Positions 8,193 through 17,575 are shown, counted from the first letter of the stretch. The stretch: DNA of 64,000 nucleotides from an uncultured Alistipes sp. (GCA_944321175.1 CALUKI010000002.1:1-64000); one strand, 5' to 3'. The notes: generated by a model from the sequence alone, not told the origin. Made by a program: numbers and translations.

Positions 8193-8735
8193 GAAAATTT
8201 TTTTCGATATCGCGTATTCGCACTTTTTTTTCACGCCTGCCCCGTCACTTCGGCGTCTTCATTCAACGGCCCTTTCCGGCCGTCCCCTGTCCCAAAAACA
8301 GTCCCGCAAAGTCAAACGGCACGCCGCAAACACGGGAATACCTCTATTATTCTCTTATTCCGAAGCGGATTCCACGAACGGCTGCACATTTCATGAACCG
8401 CCCCGCCACCCGGCACAGCGACGGCGGCACGGGCAGACAGCGATACGGAGGGCGGGACAAGCGGCCTGACGGCAACAGGACAAGAAGCATGGCTGCGGAA
8501 CGATGAACAGGAGGGGCAGGACGGTCCGGAGAGGAGCAGGGACAGCACAATGCCCCGATACGGCAGAAGAGCCGTTTCGGAGATTCCGAAACGGCTCTTT
8601 CTCTGCGATCGGTCTTTTCCGCCAACCGGAAGAAGATGCGACCCCTATCATGCAGCGCTCTCCGTGTTCATCGCGTCGGGCGCAGCGGACTTCCGGTGAG
8701 GATTTCCACACCTCCGCCGGAACATCCGCAGAGAA
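8193..8735. other. Gene-free region between riboswitch promoter and sulfatase gene
   Basis: About 540 bp with no convincing gene on either strand. The ORFs present overlap one another in several frames and have no coding character. The only structured element is the hairpin at 8568-8598. Confidence 0.5.
8568..8598 (-). terminator. Hairpin downstream of the sulfatase gene
   Basis: A perfect 13-bp stem (8568-8580 with 8586-8598) with a 5-nt loop lies about 140 bp past the sulfatase stop. The U-run on the minus side is poor (TCTGCC); on the plus side it is TTCTCT. It probably acts as a terminator, possibly in both directions. Confidence 0.5.
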
Positions 8736-10397
8736 TCATTTCAACACCTCGTCCGGCATCGGCACGGGGGTTTCCGTGCGGCGCACCGTCGGCATCGAAG
8801 CATCCCACGACCGCAACTGATCGCTCAATATCGTTGCCAGCTCCTTGACCTTTTCCGGATATTTCGCGGCCAGATCGTTCTGCTCCCCGATGTCCTCCGA
8901 CAGATTGTACAACTCCAGCGCACCCGTCAGCATCCGGTAAACCAGTTTCCAGTCGCCCTTGCGCACGGCGCTCATGTAGTCGATGTCGATCAACGAATAG
9001 GGCTTCCACTGATGCGGATAATGGAATACCAATGTCCGCTCCGGATCTATTCCCGACACTTCGGCCGGCGTCACGAAACGGGTGGCCTCCTTCTGCGATG
9101 CGATCCCGCCTTTTTTCGCCGCCTTGGCCGCCAGTTGCGATCCTTCCGTCACGAGCTTCACCAGGCTCTGTCCGTCAAGCTGCTGCACGATCTCCGCATC
9201 CCTTACACCTGCCATTTCGAGAATCGTCGGATAAAGATCCTCGGCAATGACCGGCGTATTGACACGCGTCCCCGGCGCCACCTCTCCCGGCCAGCGGAAC
9301 ATCAGCGGAACGCGTATGCCGCCTTCATACACCGAAGCCTTGCCCTCGCGCAACGGCTTGTTCTGCGTATGCAGGATGCCACCCTTCTGCTTGTTCTCGC
9401 TGTTGCCGCCGTTGTCCGTCATGAAGATCACGATCGTATTGTCGGCAAGATCCTTCTCCTCAAGAAAGTCGAGCAGGTCTCCCAGGCTCTTGTCAACGCC
9501 CTCGATCATCGAGGCATAACGCGCCTGCCCTTCATCCATCCCGGCATCGAGGTATTTCTGGATGAAACGCTTGTCGGGCTGGATCGGCGTATGAACCGCA
9601 TGGTGCGCCATATAAAGGAAGAACGGCTCGTGATGCCGGACGGGATAATCGAGCGTCTTCAAGGCTTCGCGCGTCAGGGCCTCCGTCAGATGGATGCCCG
9701 TACCGTAATACTCGGTCATGTTCTGTACGGCGACCATATCCCACAGTTCCTTCGTGTTGCCGTAATTCTCCTCGCTCAGATAGCTGCGCGGTTTTCCGGC
9801 GACGTTGCCCGCAACGTTGACAACGAACCCCATGTTGTAGGGACTCGCCCCGGGAGTTCCGGCCGCCGCCCAGTGGGCCTTGCCGACATGGATCGTAAAG
9901 TAACCCGCATCCTTGAGCAGCTGCGGGAACGGTGTGGCGTGCTGCGTATGCGCAATGCCCGGTTCGGGGCTCATGCCGTTGATGTTCCATTCGGGACGCC
10001 GCAGAATGTCGGTCTCCCTCTCCGGCACCGATCCCGGTTCGATGTCTCCGCCCGAAGCATCGCTCGGTGTGTCGCGTTCACGGGCCGTCCAGTTCGTAAT
10101 ATGGGTATGGGCCGCATTCATGCCCGTCATCAGACTCGTACGCGTCGGCGTGGAGACGGGACACGCATAGGCGTTGGTCAGCACGACCCCCGCTTCGGCA
10201 AGACGCGCCATGTTGGGGGTATTGAACCGCAGGTTGTTCGGATAAACCTCCTCGCCATAGGCCACCGAACTGTCCACCCACCCCATATCATCCACAAGGA
10301 AAAAGACAATGTTGGGTTTGTCGCCTTTGGCAAAGGCCGCAACGGGCGCCAGCAATGCAAGTCCGACGGCGGATTTTCGTACAGGTTTCATTTTCAT
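8736..10397 (-). CDS. Secreted serine-type sulfatase (arylsulfatase family, S1)
   Basis: A 553-residue protein with a signal peptide cleaved near residue 23 (AFA). The start PNIVFFLVDDMGW supplies the metal-binding Asp pair (36-37). The activation site is S82-T-P-T-R86 followed by TSLMTG, matching the sulfatase motif C/S-x-P-x-R. Because the first residue is Ser, it would need an anaerobic sulfatase-maturating enzyme (anSME) to form formylglycine. Further conserved parts are GKAHW, MAHHAVHTPI, and FMTDNGG with Asp-Asn at the metal site. Bacteroidetes use such enzymes to desulfate mucin O-glycans, glycosaminoglycans or algal glycans; the substrate cannot be read here. No SusC/SusD or glycosidase gene is adjacent, so it is an isolated sulfatase. 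Confidence 0.93.
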   Translation of the reverse strand: MKMKPVRKSAVGLALLAPVAAFAKGDKPNIVFFLVDDMGWVDSSVAYGEEVYPNNLRFNTPNMARLAEAGVVLTNAYACPVSTPTRTSLMTGMNAAHTHITNWTARERDTPSDASGGDIEPGSVPERETDILRRPEWNINGMSPEPGIAHTQHATPFPQLLKDAGYFTIHVGKAHWAAAGTPGASPYNMGFVVNVAGNVAGKPRSYLSEENYGNTKELWDMVAVQNMTEYYGTGIHLTEALTREALKTLDYPVRHHEPFFLYMAHHAVHTPIQPDKRFIQKYLDAGMDEGQARYASMIEGVDKSLGDLLDFLEEKDLADNTIVIFMTDNGGNSENKQKGGILHTQNKPLREGKASVYEGGIRVPLMFRWPGEVAPGTRVNTPVIAEDLYPTILEMAGVRDAEIVQQLDGQSLVKLVTEGSQLAAKAAKKGGIASQKEATRFVTPAEVSGIDPERTLVFHYPHQWKPYSLIDIDYMSAVRKGDWKLVYRMLTGALELYNLSEDIGEQNDLAAKYPEKVKELATILSDQLRSWDASMPTVRRTETPVPMPDEVLK

Positions 10398-10742
10398 ATT
10401 TCGTTTTGTTTTAGTTGGGTCTTTCCCCGAACGGGCCGTGCCCGATGCAACGGCAGAGCCGATCGCCTTATATCAAAAACCGAGTCATTGCATGCCTCGG
10501 AAAAGGCAACCCTTTCCACGCAAATGTAACAAAAAAATCAACAAACGGAAAAAAGAAATATAAAAAAGGGAAACGTCGGCTGCGAAAACTCCGGCACAGG
10601 GATGGCGGCACAGATCGGTACCGCCATAATGCAGCAGGGATGTGCGCCATGCGGAAATCACGGAACACGGCATCCCCGCCGGAAGAGGTGTTCCGGCAGC
10701 CAACGCAAAGGGAGGTAAGGGCGGTCGGAAACGGAGAAGCGG
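10398..10742. other. Intergenic region upstream of the sulfatase
   Basis: Holds the minus-strand -7 element at 10521-10528 and an A-rich stretch (about 10529-10570), then GC-rich sequence up to the stop of ridA. No gene or RNA is recognised. Confidence 0.5.
10521..10528 (-). promoter_or_regulatory. -7 promoter element of the sulfatase gene
   Basis: TACATTTG on the minus strand matches TAnnTTTG. A TTTG lies at 10542-10545, but the spacing is too short (13 bp). The leader to the start codon would be about 115 nt. Confidence 0.45.
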
Positions 10743-11129
10743 CTACTCTTTGCCGCGCACCGCCACGGCGTCGATCTCGACAAGCGCGCCCATCGGAAGA
10801 GAGGCCGCCTCGAAACAGACCCGCGCAGGCATGGCTCCGGAGAAGAACGTCGCATAAACCCCGTTCATGGCGGCAAAATCATCCATATGCCGCAACAGCA
10901 CGGTGACCTTCACCACATCCGACATCGAAGCCCCCGCCTCCGACAATATCGCAGCTACATTCTGCAACGAACGGCGCGTCTGTTCCTCAACACCCTCAGC
11001 CATCCGGCCAGTTGCGGGGTCAACAGGCAACTGCCCTGATACATAAATCGTTGAACCGGCCTCTATCGCCTGCGAATAGGGCCCGACCGCCTTGGGCGCC
11101 AGCGGCGTGGCAATGACTCTCTTCTGCAT
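10743..11129 (-). CDS. ridA: RidA/YjgF/YER057c family enamine/imine deaminase
   Basis: A 128-residue protein, the standard size for the family. It begins with the N-terminal signature PLAPKAVGPYSQAIEAGSTI and SGQLPVDP. The C-terminal part has MPARVCFEAASLPMGALVEI, which holds the catalytic Arg and the Glu that place a water in RidA trimers. RidA hydrolyses reactive enamines and imines released by PLP enzymes such as threonine dehydratase, and so protects other PLP enzymes from damage. It stands alone, with its own promoter element, divergent from the META-domain gene. Confidence 0.94.
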   Translation of the reverse strand: MQKRVIATPLAPKAVGPYSQAIEAGSTIYVSGQLPVDPATGRMAEGVEEQTRRSLQNVAAILSEAGASMSDVVKVTVLLRHMDDFAAMNGVYATFFSGAMPARVCFEAASLPMGALVEIDAVAVRGKE

Positions 11130-11152
11130 AACGGGAAAATGAATTATTTCTG

Positions 11153-11160
11153 CAAAGTTA
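11153..11160 (-). promoter_or_regulatory. -7 promoter element of ridA
   Basis: TAACTTTG on the minus strand matches TAnnTTTG, 23 bp before ATG 11129. It lies 13 bp from the opposing -7 element at 11174-11181, so the two promoters should overlap. Confidence 0.6.
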
Positions 11161-11173
11161 AAATTTTATTGCG

Positions 11174-11181
11174 TATCTTTG
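11174..11181 (+). promoter_or_regulatory. -7 promoter element of the META-domain gene
   Basis: TATCTTTG on the plus strand matches TAnnTTTG. Transcription would start near 11188, which excludes a start codon at 11179 and supports ATG 11218. Confidence 0.6.
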
Positions 11182-11217
11182 TCGGACTTTAAGCGAAAAC
11201 ATCCAGATTCCACACCC

Positions 11218-11667
11218 ATGCCGTCTCGAAAAACAACCGGAGCCATCCTATTGTCCGCACTGCTGTTCCTCCTGGCAGCATGCTGTCCCTGCCGCAAGTA
11301 CCAACGGCTCTACGGAGCCCCGCTCGTCGGCACGCAATGGCAGCTCGTCCAGCTCAACGGGCAGGACATTCCCAATCCCGACAGCCGCTTCAGCCTTCAT
11401 TTCGAAAACCGCAGACAACTGAACGGAAGCAGCGGCTGCAATCGCTATCGCGCCGCCTGCGACGCCCAGCCCAACGGACACCTGCATATCGGAGAGATCG
11501 CCGTGACTCGCATGGCCTGTCCCGATGCCGGAACGGAAAGCTCCTTCTTGGAGATGCTGCGCAGCACCGTGCGTTATGAGCTCGACGCCAAAATGCTTAT
11601 CCTGAGCGACAGCATCGGAGTCCGGGCCATCTTCCAGGCCGCAGGCACCGAAAACAAACAACTCTGA
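11218..11667 (+). CDS. META (HslJ-like) domain lipoprotein
   Basis: A 149-residue protein with a lipoprotein signal peptide ending LLAAC. The remainder is one META domain: LVGTQWQLVQLNGQDI, FENRRQLNGSSGCNRYRA, then a conserved MACPDAG segment. The family includes E. coli HslJ, a heat-inducible envelope protein linked to novobiocin resistance, but no enzymatic role is known. The start at 11218 is chosen because the promoter -7 element ends at 11181 and because this Met directly precedes the basic N-region of the signal peptide. It is a monocistronic gene divergent from ridA. Confidence 0.88.
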   Translation: MPSRKTTGAILLSALLFLLAACCPCRKYQRLYGAPLVGTQWQLVQLNGQDIPNPDSRFSLHFENRRQLNGSSGCNRYRAACDAQPNGHLHIGEIAVTRMACPDAGTESSFLEMLRSTVRYELDAKMLILSDSIGVRAIFQAAGTENKQL

Positions 11668-11899
11668 ATCAGACGATTGAAGCGGAGACCCGCAAACGTT
11701 TCCACAAAAGGCCGCACAGAGGGCCGCAGAAGCAGGTTTTCCGCTTTTTGTAGATAATTTGTGAATAAGTTTCGGCGCCGGCCGGGCATATTGCAAGGAA
11801 AAAGGTTGAACTTTGTAGAAAATGCGATTGCCGCCCCGACCTCCGCAGTGCATCGTGCCGCGAATAAAGAAGCAAAATTAAAAAAACAATAATTCAAAT

Positions 11900-14446
11900 A
11901 TGTCAGAAAAGAGTACACCGAAAGGGCTGAAGGAGGTATCCTACAACGACGCCGTAGCGCGCTCGAAAGAGTACTTCGGCGGCGACGAGCTCGCCGCAAC
12001 GGTTTGGGTGTCGAAATACGCACTCAAAGACTCGTTCGGCCACATTTATGAAAGTTCGCCGGAAGATATGCACCATCGTATCGCGGCGGAAATCGAACGC
12101 ATCGAACAAAAATATCCGAATCCGATGCCGCAGGAGGAGATCTTTGCGCTGCTCGATCACTTCCGCTACGTCATCCCGCAGGGCGGGCCGATGACCGGAA
12201 TCGGAAACAACCTGCAAATCGCGTCGTTGTCGAACTGCTTCGTAATCGGGCACAAAAAACCCGCCGACTCCTACGGCGGCATCATCCGCATGGACGAGGA
12301 GCAGGTACAGATCATGAAACGGCGCGGCGGCGTCGGTCACGACCTTTCGCACCTGCGGCCTACGGGAAGCCCGGTGCTCAACTCCGCCCTTACCTCAACC
12401 GGTATCGTGCCCTTTATGGAGCGCTACTCCAACTCCACGCGCGAGGTGGCCCAGGACGGACGCCGCGGAGCATTGATGCTGACCATCTCGATCAAACATC
12501 CCGACGCCGAACGCTTCATCGACGCCAAAGTCGACACCTCGAAGGTAACGGGAGCCAATGTCTCGGTCAAGATCGACGACGAATTCATGCGCGCCGCACT
12601 CAACGGGAAACCCTATCGCCAGCAATTCCCGATCGACGCCCGGAAACCGGCATTCGAACAGGAGATCGATGCGGCAGCCTTGTGGAAGAAAATCATCCAT
12701 AACGCATGGAAATCGGCCGAGCCCGGCGTGCTCTTCTGGGATACCATTTTGCGCGAGAGCGTGCCCGACTGCTATGCCGACGAAGGATTCAACACCGTCT
12801 CGACAAATCCCTGCGGTGAAATTCCGCTCTGCCCCTACGACTCGTGCCGGCTTTTGGCCATCAACCTCTACAGCTATGTAAACAACCCCTTTACGGCCGA
12901 GGCGGCATTCGATTTCGAAAAGTTCCGGACACATGTCGGAAAGGCCATGCGCATGATGGATGACATCATCGATCTGGAACTGGAAAAAGTCGAGCAGATC
13001 ATCCGCAAGATCGAAGCCGACCCCGAAGAGGAAGATATCCGGTATGTCGAAAAGACACTCTGGCAGAAGATCCGCGAAATGGCGCTCAAAGGCCGCCGGA
13101 CAGGGCTCGGCATTACGGCCGAAGGCGACATGATCGCCGCACTGGGTCTCCGGTACGGTTCGGACGAGGCCATTGACTTCGCGGTCAAGGTACATCAGAC
13201 GCTTGCTCTGGCAGCCTACAACGCCTCGGTAGAGATGGCAACCGAACGCGGCGCCTTCCCGCTTTACGACGCCGCACGCGAGGAGAACAATCCGATGATC
13301 GACCGTATCCGCAAGGCCGATCCGCAACTGTATGAACGGATGGTCAAATCGGGCCGCCGCAACATCGCCATGCTGACGATCGCTCCCACCGGCACCACGT
13401 CGCTCATGAGCCAGACCACGTCGGGAATCGAGCCGGTATTCCGTCCCGTCTATAAGCGCCGCCGGAAGATCAACCCCTCGGACCACAACGTCAAGGTCGC
13501 CTTCATCGATGAAACAGGTGAAAAATTCGAGGAGTTCTATGTCTTCCATCACAAATTCGTCGAGTGGGCGCGCGTAAACGGATACGACGTATCGAAACTC
13601 GATACGATTTCCGACGACGAACTGGAAAAACTCGTTGCCGCATCGCCCTATCACAAGGCGACGGCAAACGACATCGACTGGGTCGCCAAGGTAAAGATGC
13701 AGGGCGCCATCCAGAAATGGGTCGATCATTCGATATCGGTAACGGTCAACCTTCCCAACGATGTCAGCGAGGAGCTTGTCGCCCAGGTCTATCGCACGGC
13801 TTGGGAGTGCGGCTGCAAGGGCATTACGGTCTATCGCGACGGCTGCCGCGAAGGTGTGCTCCTCGACAAGAAACAGAAAAAGAAGTGCGGGACAATCGCC
13901 GACGGCTCTCTCAAACGGCCCAAGTCGCTGCCGGCAGACATCGTCCGTTTCAAAAACGGCTCCGAAGAGTGGATCGCCTTCGTAGGACTGATGGACGGAC
14001 GCCCCTATGAAATCTTTACCGGCAAACTCGAAGAGGACGCTCTCTACATACCGCGCAAGATCACAAAGGGCTGTATCCTCAAAGTCCGTGAGGCCGACGG
14101 AAAAAAACGGTACGACTTCCAATATACCGACCGCTACGGTTACACCAATACGATCGGCGGCATTTCACGACTCTTCAATGAAGAGTTCTGGAACTATGCA
14201 AAGCTCATTTCCGGCGTCCTGCGGCATGGGATGCCCATCGCGAATGTGGTATCGCTCATTGAGTCGCTGCACCTCAACAGCGAAACGATCAATACATGGA
14301 AAAACGGCGTCGAACGCGCTCTGAAACAGTACATTGCCGACGGAACACGCTCCAAGGAGAAATGTCCGAGCTGCGGTCAGGAAACCCTGATCTATCAAAA
14401 CGGCTGCCTCTCCTGCGCGTCGTGCGGATACTCGAAATGCGGTTAG
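11900..14446 (+). CDS. nrdJ: Adenosylcobalamin-dependent (class II) ribonucleotide reductase
   Basis: An 848-residue enzyme that reduces ribonucleotides to deoxyribonucleotides using AdoCbl to make the thiyl radical. The active-site motif N-P-C-G-E lies at about residues 303-307. The nucleotide region SLSNCFVIG near residue 115 includes the redox Cys. Finger-loop and barrel segments such as RRGALMLTISIKHPD and IAPTGTTSLMSQTTSGIEPVF follow. A C-terminal zinc-ribbon-like tail (about 815-846) has CPSCG and CASCGYSKC and is thought to re-reduce the active site. The enzyme needs B12; a cobalamin riboswitch lies 4 kb away but is not attached to it. A -7-like GAACTTTG at 11808-11815 is a weak promoter candidate. 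Confidence 0.96.
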   Translation: MSEKSTPKGLKEVSYNDAVARSKEYFGGDELAATVWVSKYALKDSFGHIYESSPEDMHHRIAAEIERIEQKYPNPMPQEEIFALLDHFRYVIPQGGPMTGIGNNLQIASLSNCFVIGHKKPADSYGGIIRMDEEQVQIMKRRGGVGHDLSHLRPTGSPVLNSALTSTGIVPFMERYSNSTREVAQDGRRGALMLTISIKHPDAERFIDAKVDTSKVTGANVSVKIDDEFMRAALNGKPYRQQFPIDARKPAFEQEIDAAALWKKIIHNAWKSAEPGVLFWDTILRESVPDCYADEGFNTVSTNPCGEIPLCPYDSCRLLAINLYSYVNNPFTAEAAFDFEKFRTHVGKAMRMMDDIIDLELEKVEQIIRKIEADPEEEDIRYVEKTLWQKIREMALKGRRTGLGITAEGDMIAALGLRYGSDEAIDFAVKVHQTLALAAYNASVEMATERGAFPLYDAAREENNPMIDRIRKADPQLYERMVKSGRRNIAMLTIAPTGTTSLMSQTTSGIEPVFRPVYKRRRKINPSDHNVKVAFIDETGEKFEEFYVFHHKFVEWARVNGYDVSKLDTISDDELEKLVAASPYHKATANDIDWVAKVKMQGAIQKWVDHSISVTVNLPNDVSEELVAQVYRTAWECGCKGITVYRDGCREGVLLDKKQKKKCGTIADGSLKRPKSLPADIVRFKNGSEEWIAFVGLMDGRPYEIFTGKLEEDALYIPRKITKGCILKVREADGKKRYDFQYTDRYGYTNTIGGISRLFNEEFWNYAKLISGVLRHGMPIANVVSLIESLHLNSETINTWKNGVERALKQYIADGTRSKEKCPSCGQETLIYQNGCLSCASCGYSKCG

Positions 14447-14498
14447 CCGAAGGCTTCCCTTCGGGCGCTCGAAACGCCATTCGCAACAACAGATCACG

Positions 14499-14538
14499 AA
14501 ACCCGTACCGCTCCTTTTCAGGAACGGTACGGGTTTTG
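14499..14538 (+). terminator. Intrinsic terminator after nrdJ
   Basis: A 12-bp stem, AAACCCGTACCG with CGGTACGGGTTT (14499-14510 and 14525-14536), ends in TTTTG. It lies about 50 bp after the nrdJ stop. Confidence 0.8.
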
Positions 14539-14694
14539 CAATTCCAAGAAATAAACAAGAAATAAAGAAAACTGTTGTTTTTTAAAAATATTTTACCCAC
14601 TTTTGCAAAAAAGATACGGAATTATCTGTCATCCCGCGACAAAAGAGAGGATATACGGACGAATGCGTTTTGGTTTAATTTAAATAGGTTTACT

Positions 14695-15903
14695 ATGAAA
14701 AAACTTCTCCTTTTATGCGTAGGCGCACTGTTCGCAGTCGGCAGTTACGCTCAGACTGAAGAGGTCGTTGCCGTGACTGTTGATGAAGTCATTGCCAAAC
14801 GTCCGAGCATCAAGGGCTTTGTATCCAACGGCTTCTGGGACAACTGGGAAATTTCGTTCGGCGCCGGAGCTTCGTCGATGAGCATAAGCAACCTCGTTTT
14901 CAAGGATGCTCCCGACTCGTTCGGAAAACGGATCGGTTTCGAGGCGAACTTCTCCATTACGAAATGGATCCATCCGGTTTTCGGTGCACGTCTGCAGTTG
15001 GCCGGCGGCCGTTTCCGGAATTTCTCTACCCCCACACAAGGGACACAGCGCACCCCGTACATGTTCCTGCACACCGACCTGATGATCAACTTCTCGAACT
15101 GGGCCGGCGGGTACCGTGCCGATCGCGCATATTATGCCATTCCGTTCGTAGGATTCGGATATCAGGCTTTGGACTTCACGGACCGCGTACATGAACTGGG
15201 CTACGCTACCAACCAGGAGTGGGCTTTCACCGGCGGTCTGCTGAACAAATTCCGCATCAGCAAAGGCTGGGATCTCGACATCGAACTCAAAGGGTGGCTT
15301 TTCCCTGAAAAGGATCTGCCCAGCACATTGAGCAACGGCGGAACCTATGCAGTCGGCTACAGCGCAACGGCGGGTTTCACGCACCGCTTCAATGACCGCA
15401 ACTGGCGCCGTGAAATTCCGCAGGCCTATACTGACGCCGATATTGCAGCTTATGCCGCTGCCGTAGCGGAACTGGAATCCGACCTGGCTGCCGCCCGCGA
15501 CAAGCAGAAGTCGCTCGCCGACCAGCTGGCTGCCGCCACCAAGGCGCTGAAAGATATGGACGGCCAGCCCAAAGAGGTATTCATCAATGGCTCCTGCGCC
15601 GTATTCTTTGCGCTGAACAGCGCCGAACTGACGCAGCGCAACGAGATCGTCCTCGGCATGATTGCCGACGAGATCAACAGCGCTCCGGCAAACAAGACCT
15701 ATACGATCTCCGGATATGCCGACAAGGAGACCGGCAGCGAAGAGTACAACCTCAAACTTTCCGAAGAGCGTGCTCAGGCCGTCGCAAAATATCTTGAAAG
15801 CAAGGGCGTGAAAGCCGATCAACTGATCGTCAAAGGTTACGGCTCGAACGTTCAGCCCTTCAGCGGCAATATCGAAAACAACCGCGTGGTGGTCATCAAA
15901 TAA
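14695..15903 (+). CDS. OmpA family outer-membrane protein (beta-barrel plus peptidoglycan-binding domain)
   Basis: A 402-residue protein. The signal peptide ends near residue 20 (GSYAQ). Residues about 40-240 form a beta-barrel-like region (DNWEISFGAGASS, aromatic strand ends). A short coiled-coil linker (about 260-285, ELESDLAAARDKQKSLADQL) leads to an OmpA domain (about 295-402) with ISGYADKETGSEEYNLKLSEERAQAV compressed into its usual order, then the Arg-Val ending typical of the family. OmpA domains bind the diaminopimelate of peptidoglycan and tie the outer membrane to the wall. The start is ATG 14695, directly before the signal peptide; the longer frame upstream is non-signal sequence. 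An 18-bp terminator follows. Confidence 0.93.
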   Translation: MKKLLLLCVGALFAVGSYAQTEEVVAVTVDEVIAKRPSIKGFVSNGFWDNWEISFGAGASSMSISNLVFKDAPDSFGKRIGFEANFSITKWIHPVFGARLQLAGGRFRNFSTPTQGTQRTPYMFLHTDLMINFSNWAGGYRADRAYYAIPFVGFGYQALDFTDRVHELGYATNQEWAFTGGLLNKFRISKGWDLDIELKGWLFPEKDLPSTLSNGGTYAVGYSATAGFTHRFNDRNWRREIPQAYTDADIAAYAAAVAELESDLAAARDKQKSLADQLAAATKALKDMDGQPKEVFINGSCAVFFALNSAELTQRNEIVLGMIADEINSAPANKTYTISGYADKETGSEEYNLKLSEERAQAVAKYLESKGVKADQLIVKGYGSNVQPFSGNIENNRVVVIK

Positions 15904-15917
15904 TCTCGCCGGCGCGA

Positions 15918-15960
15918 GACACAAAAAACGGGATCGAAATCTGATCCCGTTTTTTGTGTC
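15918..15960. terminator. Bidirectional terminator between ompA-like gene and DUF721 gene
   Basis: An 18-bp perfect inverted repeat (15918-15935 with 15943-15960) with a 7-nt loop. Its outer arms are A-rich on the left and T-rich on the right, so it gives a U-run in both directions. It lies between convergent genes. Confidence 0.85.
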
Positions 15961-16050
15961 TTCTCCCAGTCGGCACGAATGCACACCGCCGCTCTCCGTT
16001 CTGCCTCGCCGCCGCACAACGGGGATGCCCGTCCCTTTATCGACAGGCCC

Positions 16051-16341
16051 TTATCTGATGATTACGGCGTTGACCAGTTTGATTTTCGCAAATTCATTGA
16101 TCCGATCGCGCAAAGCCTCCCGCTGATAAAAAAGCTCCGAACGGATGACGCTCGACCGCACCCGCACATACAGAATCCGATTCTCAAGCCGCAACTCCGT
16201 CGTAACAGCGGCAACGGCGCTCCCCACCGCCTCCCGCCATGTATCGGGCAAGCGGCCTTCGGCAACCTTTGCCGCTACATAAGGCCTCGAAAAAAATTCA
16301 TCGAGCAGGTCGCCGACCAACATCGCTTTGGTTCGCCTCAT
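16051..16341 (-). CDS. DUF721 (DciA-like) domain protein
   Basis: A 96-residue protein: RRTKAMLVGDLLDEFFSRP, then VAEGRLPDTWREAVG and ELRLENRILYVRVRSSVIRSEL. This is the DUF721 fold, which includes DciA, the loader of replicative helicase DnaB in bacteria without DnaC. The ATG at 16341 overlaps the recF stop by four bases (ATGA), so the two are translationally coupled. Pairing with recF is common and fits a role in replication or repair. A longer reading upstream would lie inside recF and is rejected. Confidence 0.85.
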   Translation of the reverse strand: MRRTKAMLVGDLLDEFFSRPYVAAKVAEGRLPDTWREAVGSAVAAVTTELRLENRILYVRVRSSVIRSELFYQREALRDRINEFAKIKLVNAVIIR

Positions 16342-17426
16342 CGGATAATCCCTCCATTCTCCACCACATTCAATACATAAGGGCACTTCTGGCGTCCGAG
16401 AATACGCTCCAGACGGACTTTGTTGCAATCCGTAATGAGGATCTGTCCGAAATCGTCCCCCGAAACAAGCCGGATAAGCTGCTCGACACGACCCGTATCC
16501 AATTTGTCGAACAGGTCGTCAAGCAACAGAATCGGCTTTTCGCCCCGCTGCTCATCGACAAGGCGGTACTGTGCAAGCTTCAGTGCCACAAGAAACGATT
16601 TCTGCTGCCCCTGGGAGCCGAATTTCCGCAAAGGATAGCCGTTGATCCGCAACACGAGATCGTCACGATGGATGCCGGACGTCGTGAACTGGTTGACCAG
16701 ATCCCGCTGTCGGGATCGCTGCAACAACTCCAAGAACGGCGTTTCGGACAATTCCGAACGATAGAGCAGTTCGATCCGCTCACGTTCGCCCGACAGGCGG
16801 GCATAATAGGTCTCGACCACCGGTTGCAGACGCCCGACAAATTCCTGCCGTTTCGCATGGATGAGCTGGCCCTGCTCTGCCAATTGCCGATCATAGATGA
16901 GCAGCATATCCTCATCGGATCCGATTTTCAGGTAGCGGTTGCGCTCCGACAGCACGGCGTTGTAGCGCATCACGGCATTCAGATAGCCTCTGTCGAGTTG
17001 CGAAATGCAACCGTTCAGGTAACGCCGGCGCTCGTCCGCCGCATCACTCACCAGCGATGCATCGGCCGGAGAGACAATCACGACAGGGATCAGCCCTACA
17101 TGCTCCGACAGGCGATCGTATTCCTTCCCGTTGCGCTTGAGCACCTTGCCGCCACGACGCGCAAAGGAGCAGACGATCTGCTCGTTCCGCCCGTCGGCGT
17201 GCGCATATTGCCCTTCAAGCAGAAAGAACTCCTCACCGTGCCGAACACTCTGCGTATCGGTCATTCCAAAGGCCGACTTGCTCATCGAAAGGTAGTAAAC
17301 GGCATCGATGAAGTTCGTCTTGCCGGCACCATTGTCTCCTACGAAACAGTTGATCCCCGCGGCCAGCGGCAACTCCTGCTGGCCGATATTCTTGAAATTA
17401 ATGAGAGACAAGCGTTTGAGATACAT
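16338..17426 (-). CDS. recF: DNA replication and repair protein RecF
   Basis: A 362-residue SMC-like ATPase that helps load RecA at gapped DNA with RecO and RecR. The Walker A motif GDNGAGKT is at residues 30-37, after the typical start YLKRLSLINFKNI. The signature region is FGSQGQQKSFLVALKLAQ, and Walker B is ILLLDDLFDKLD. The start is placed at ATG 17426; a 28-residue N-terminal extension from TTG 17510 is excluded because the -7 element CAAAGGTA/TACCTTTG (17508-17515) covers that codon. It is cotranscribed with the DUF721 gene. Confidence 0.95.
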   Translation of the reverse strand: MYLKRLSLINFKNIGQQELPLAAGINCFVGDNGAGKTNFIDAVYYLSMSKSAFGMTDTQSVRHGEEFFLLEGQYAHADGRNEQIVCSFARRGGKVLKRNGKEYDRLSEHVGLIPVVIVSPADASLVSDAADERRRYLNGCISQLDRGYLNAVMRYNAVLSERNRYLKIGSDEDMLLIYDRQLAEQGQLIHAKRQEFVGRLQPVVETYYARLSGERERIELLYRSELSETPFLELLQRSRQRDLVNQFTTSGIHRDDLVLRINGYPLRKFGSQGQQKSFLVALKLAQYRLVDEQRGEKPILLLDDLFDKLDTGRVEQLIRLVSGDDFGQILITDCNKVRLERILGRQKCPYVLNVVENGGIIR

Positions 17427-17507
17427 CCTCCATTCCGGGCCGGTATTTGCCGGCACAACGGGCGTTCCATTGCCGCCATGTCCGTTGCAACCGATCCCGT
17501 CCGACCT

Positions 17508-17515
17508 CAAAGGTA
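17508..17515 (-). promoter_or_regulatory. -7 promoter element of recF
   Basis: TACCTTTG on the minus strand matches TAnnTTTG. Transcription would start near 17501, giving a leader of about 75 nt. Confidence 0.55.
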
Positions 17516-17567
17516 CGAAAAATTAAAAAAATTCCCGCTTCCCATGTGGATATTGGACAAAAAAATA

Positions 17568-17575
17568 TACTTTTG
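17568..17575 (+). promoter_or_regulatory. -7 promoter element of the TPR gene
   Basis: TACTTTTG on the plus strand matches TAnnTTTG, 37 bp before ATG 17612. It is divergent from the recF promoter, with 52 bp between the two elements. Confidence 0.5.

Noticed and set aside
8312..8625. Overlapping minus-strand ORFs in the gap before the sulfatase
   Set aside because: Three frames are open at once, with Cys/Arg/Ser/Pro-rich products and no motif or promoter.
12395..14122. A 575-codon frame antisense to nrdJ
   Set aside because: Shadow of nrdJ; no motifs, no promoter or ribosome-binding site.
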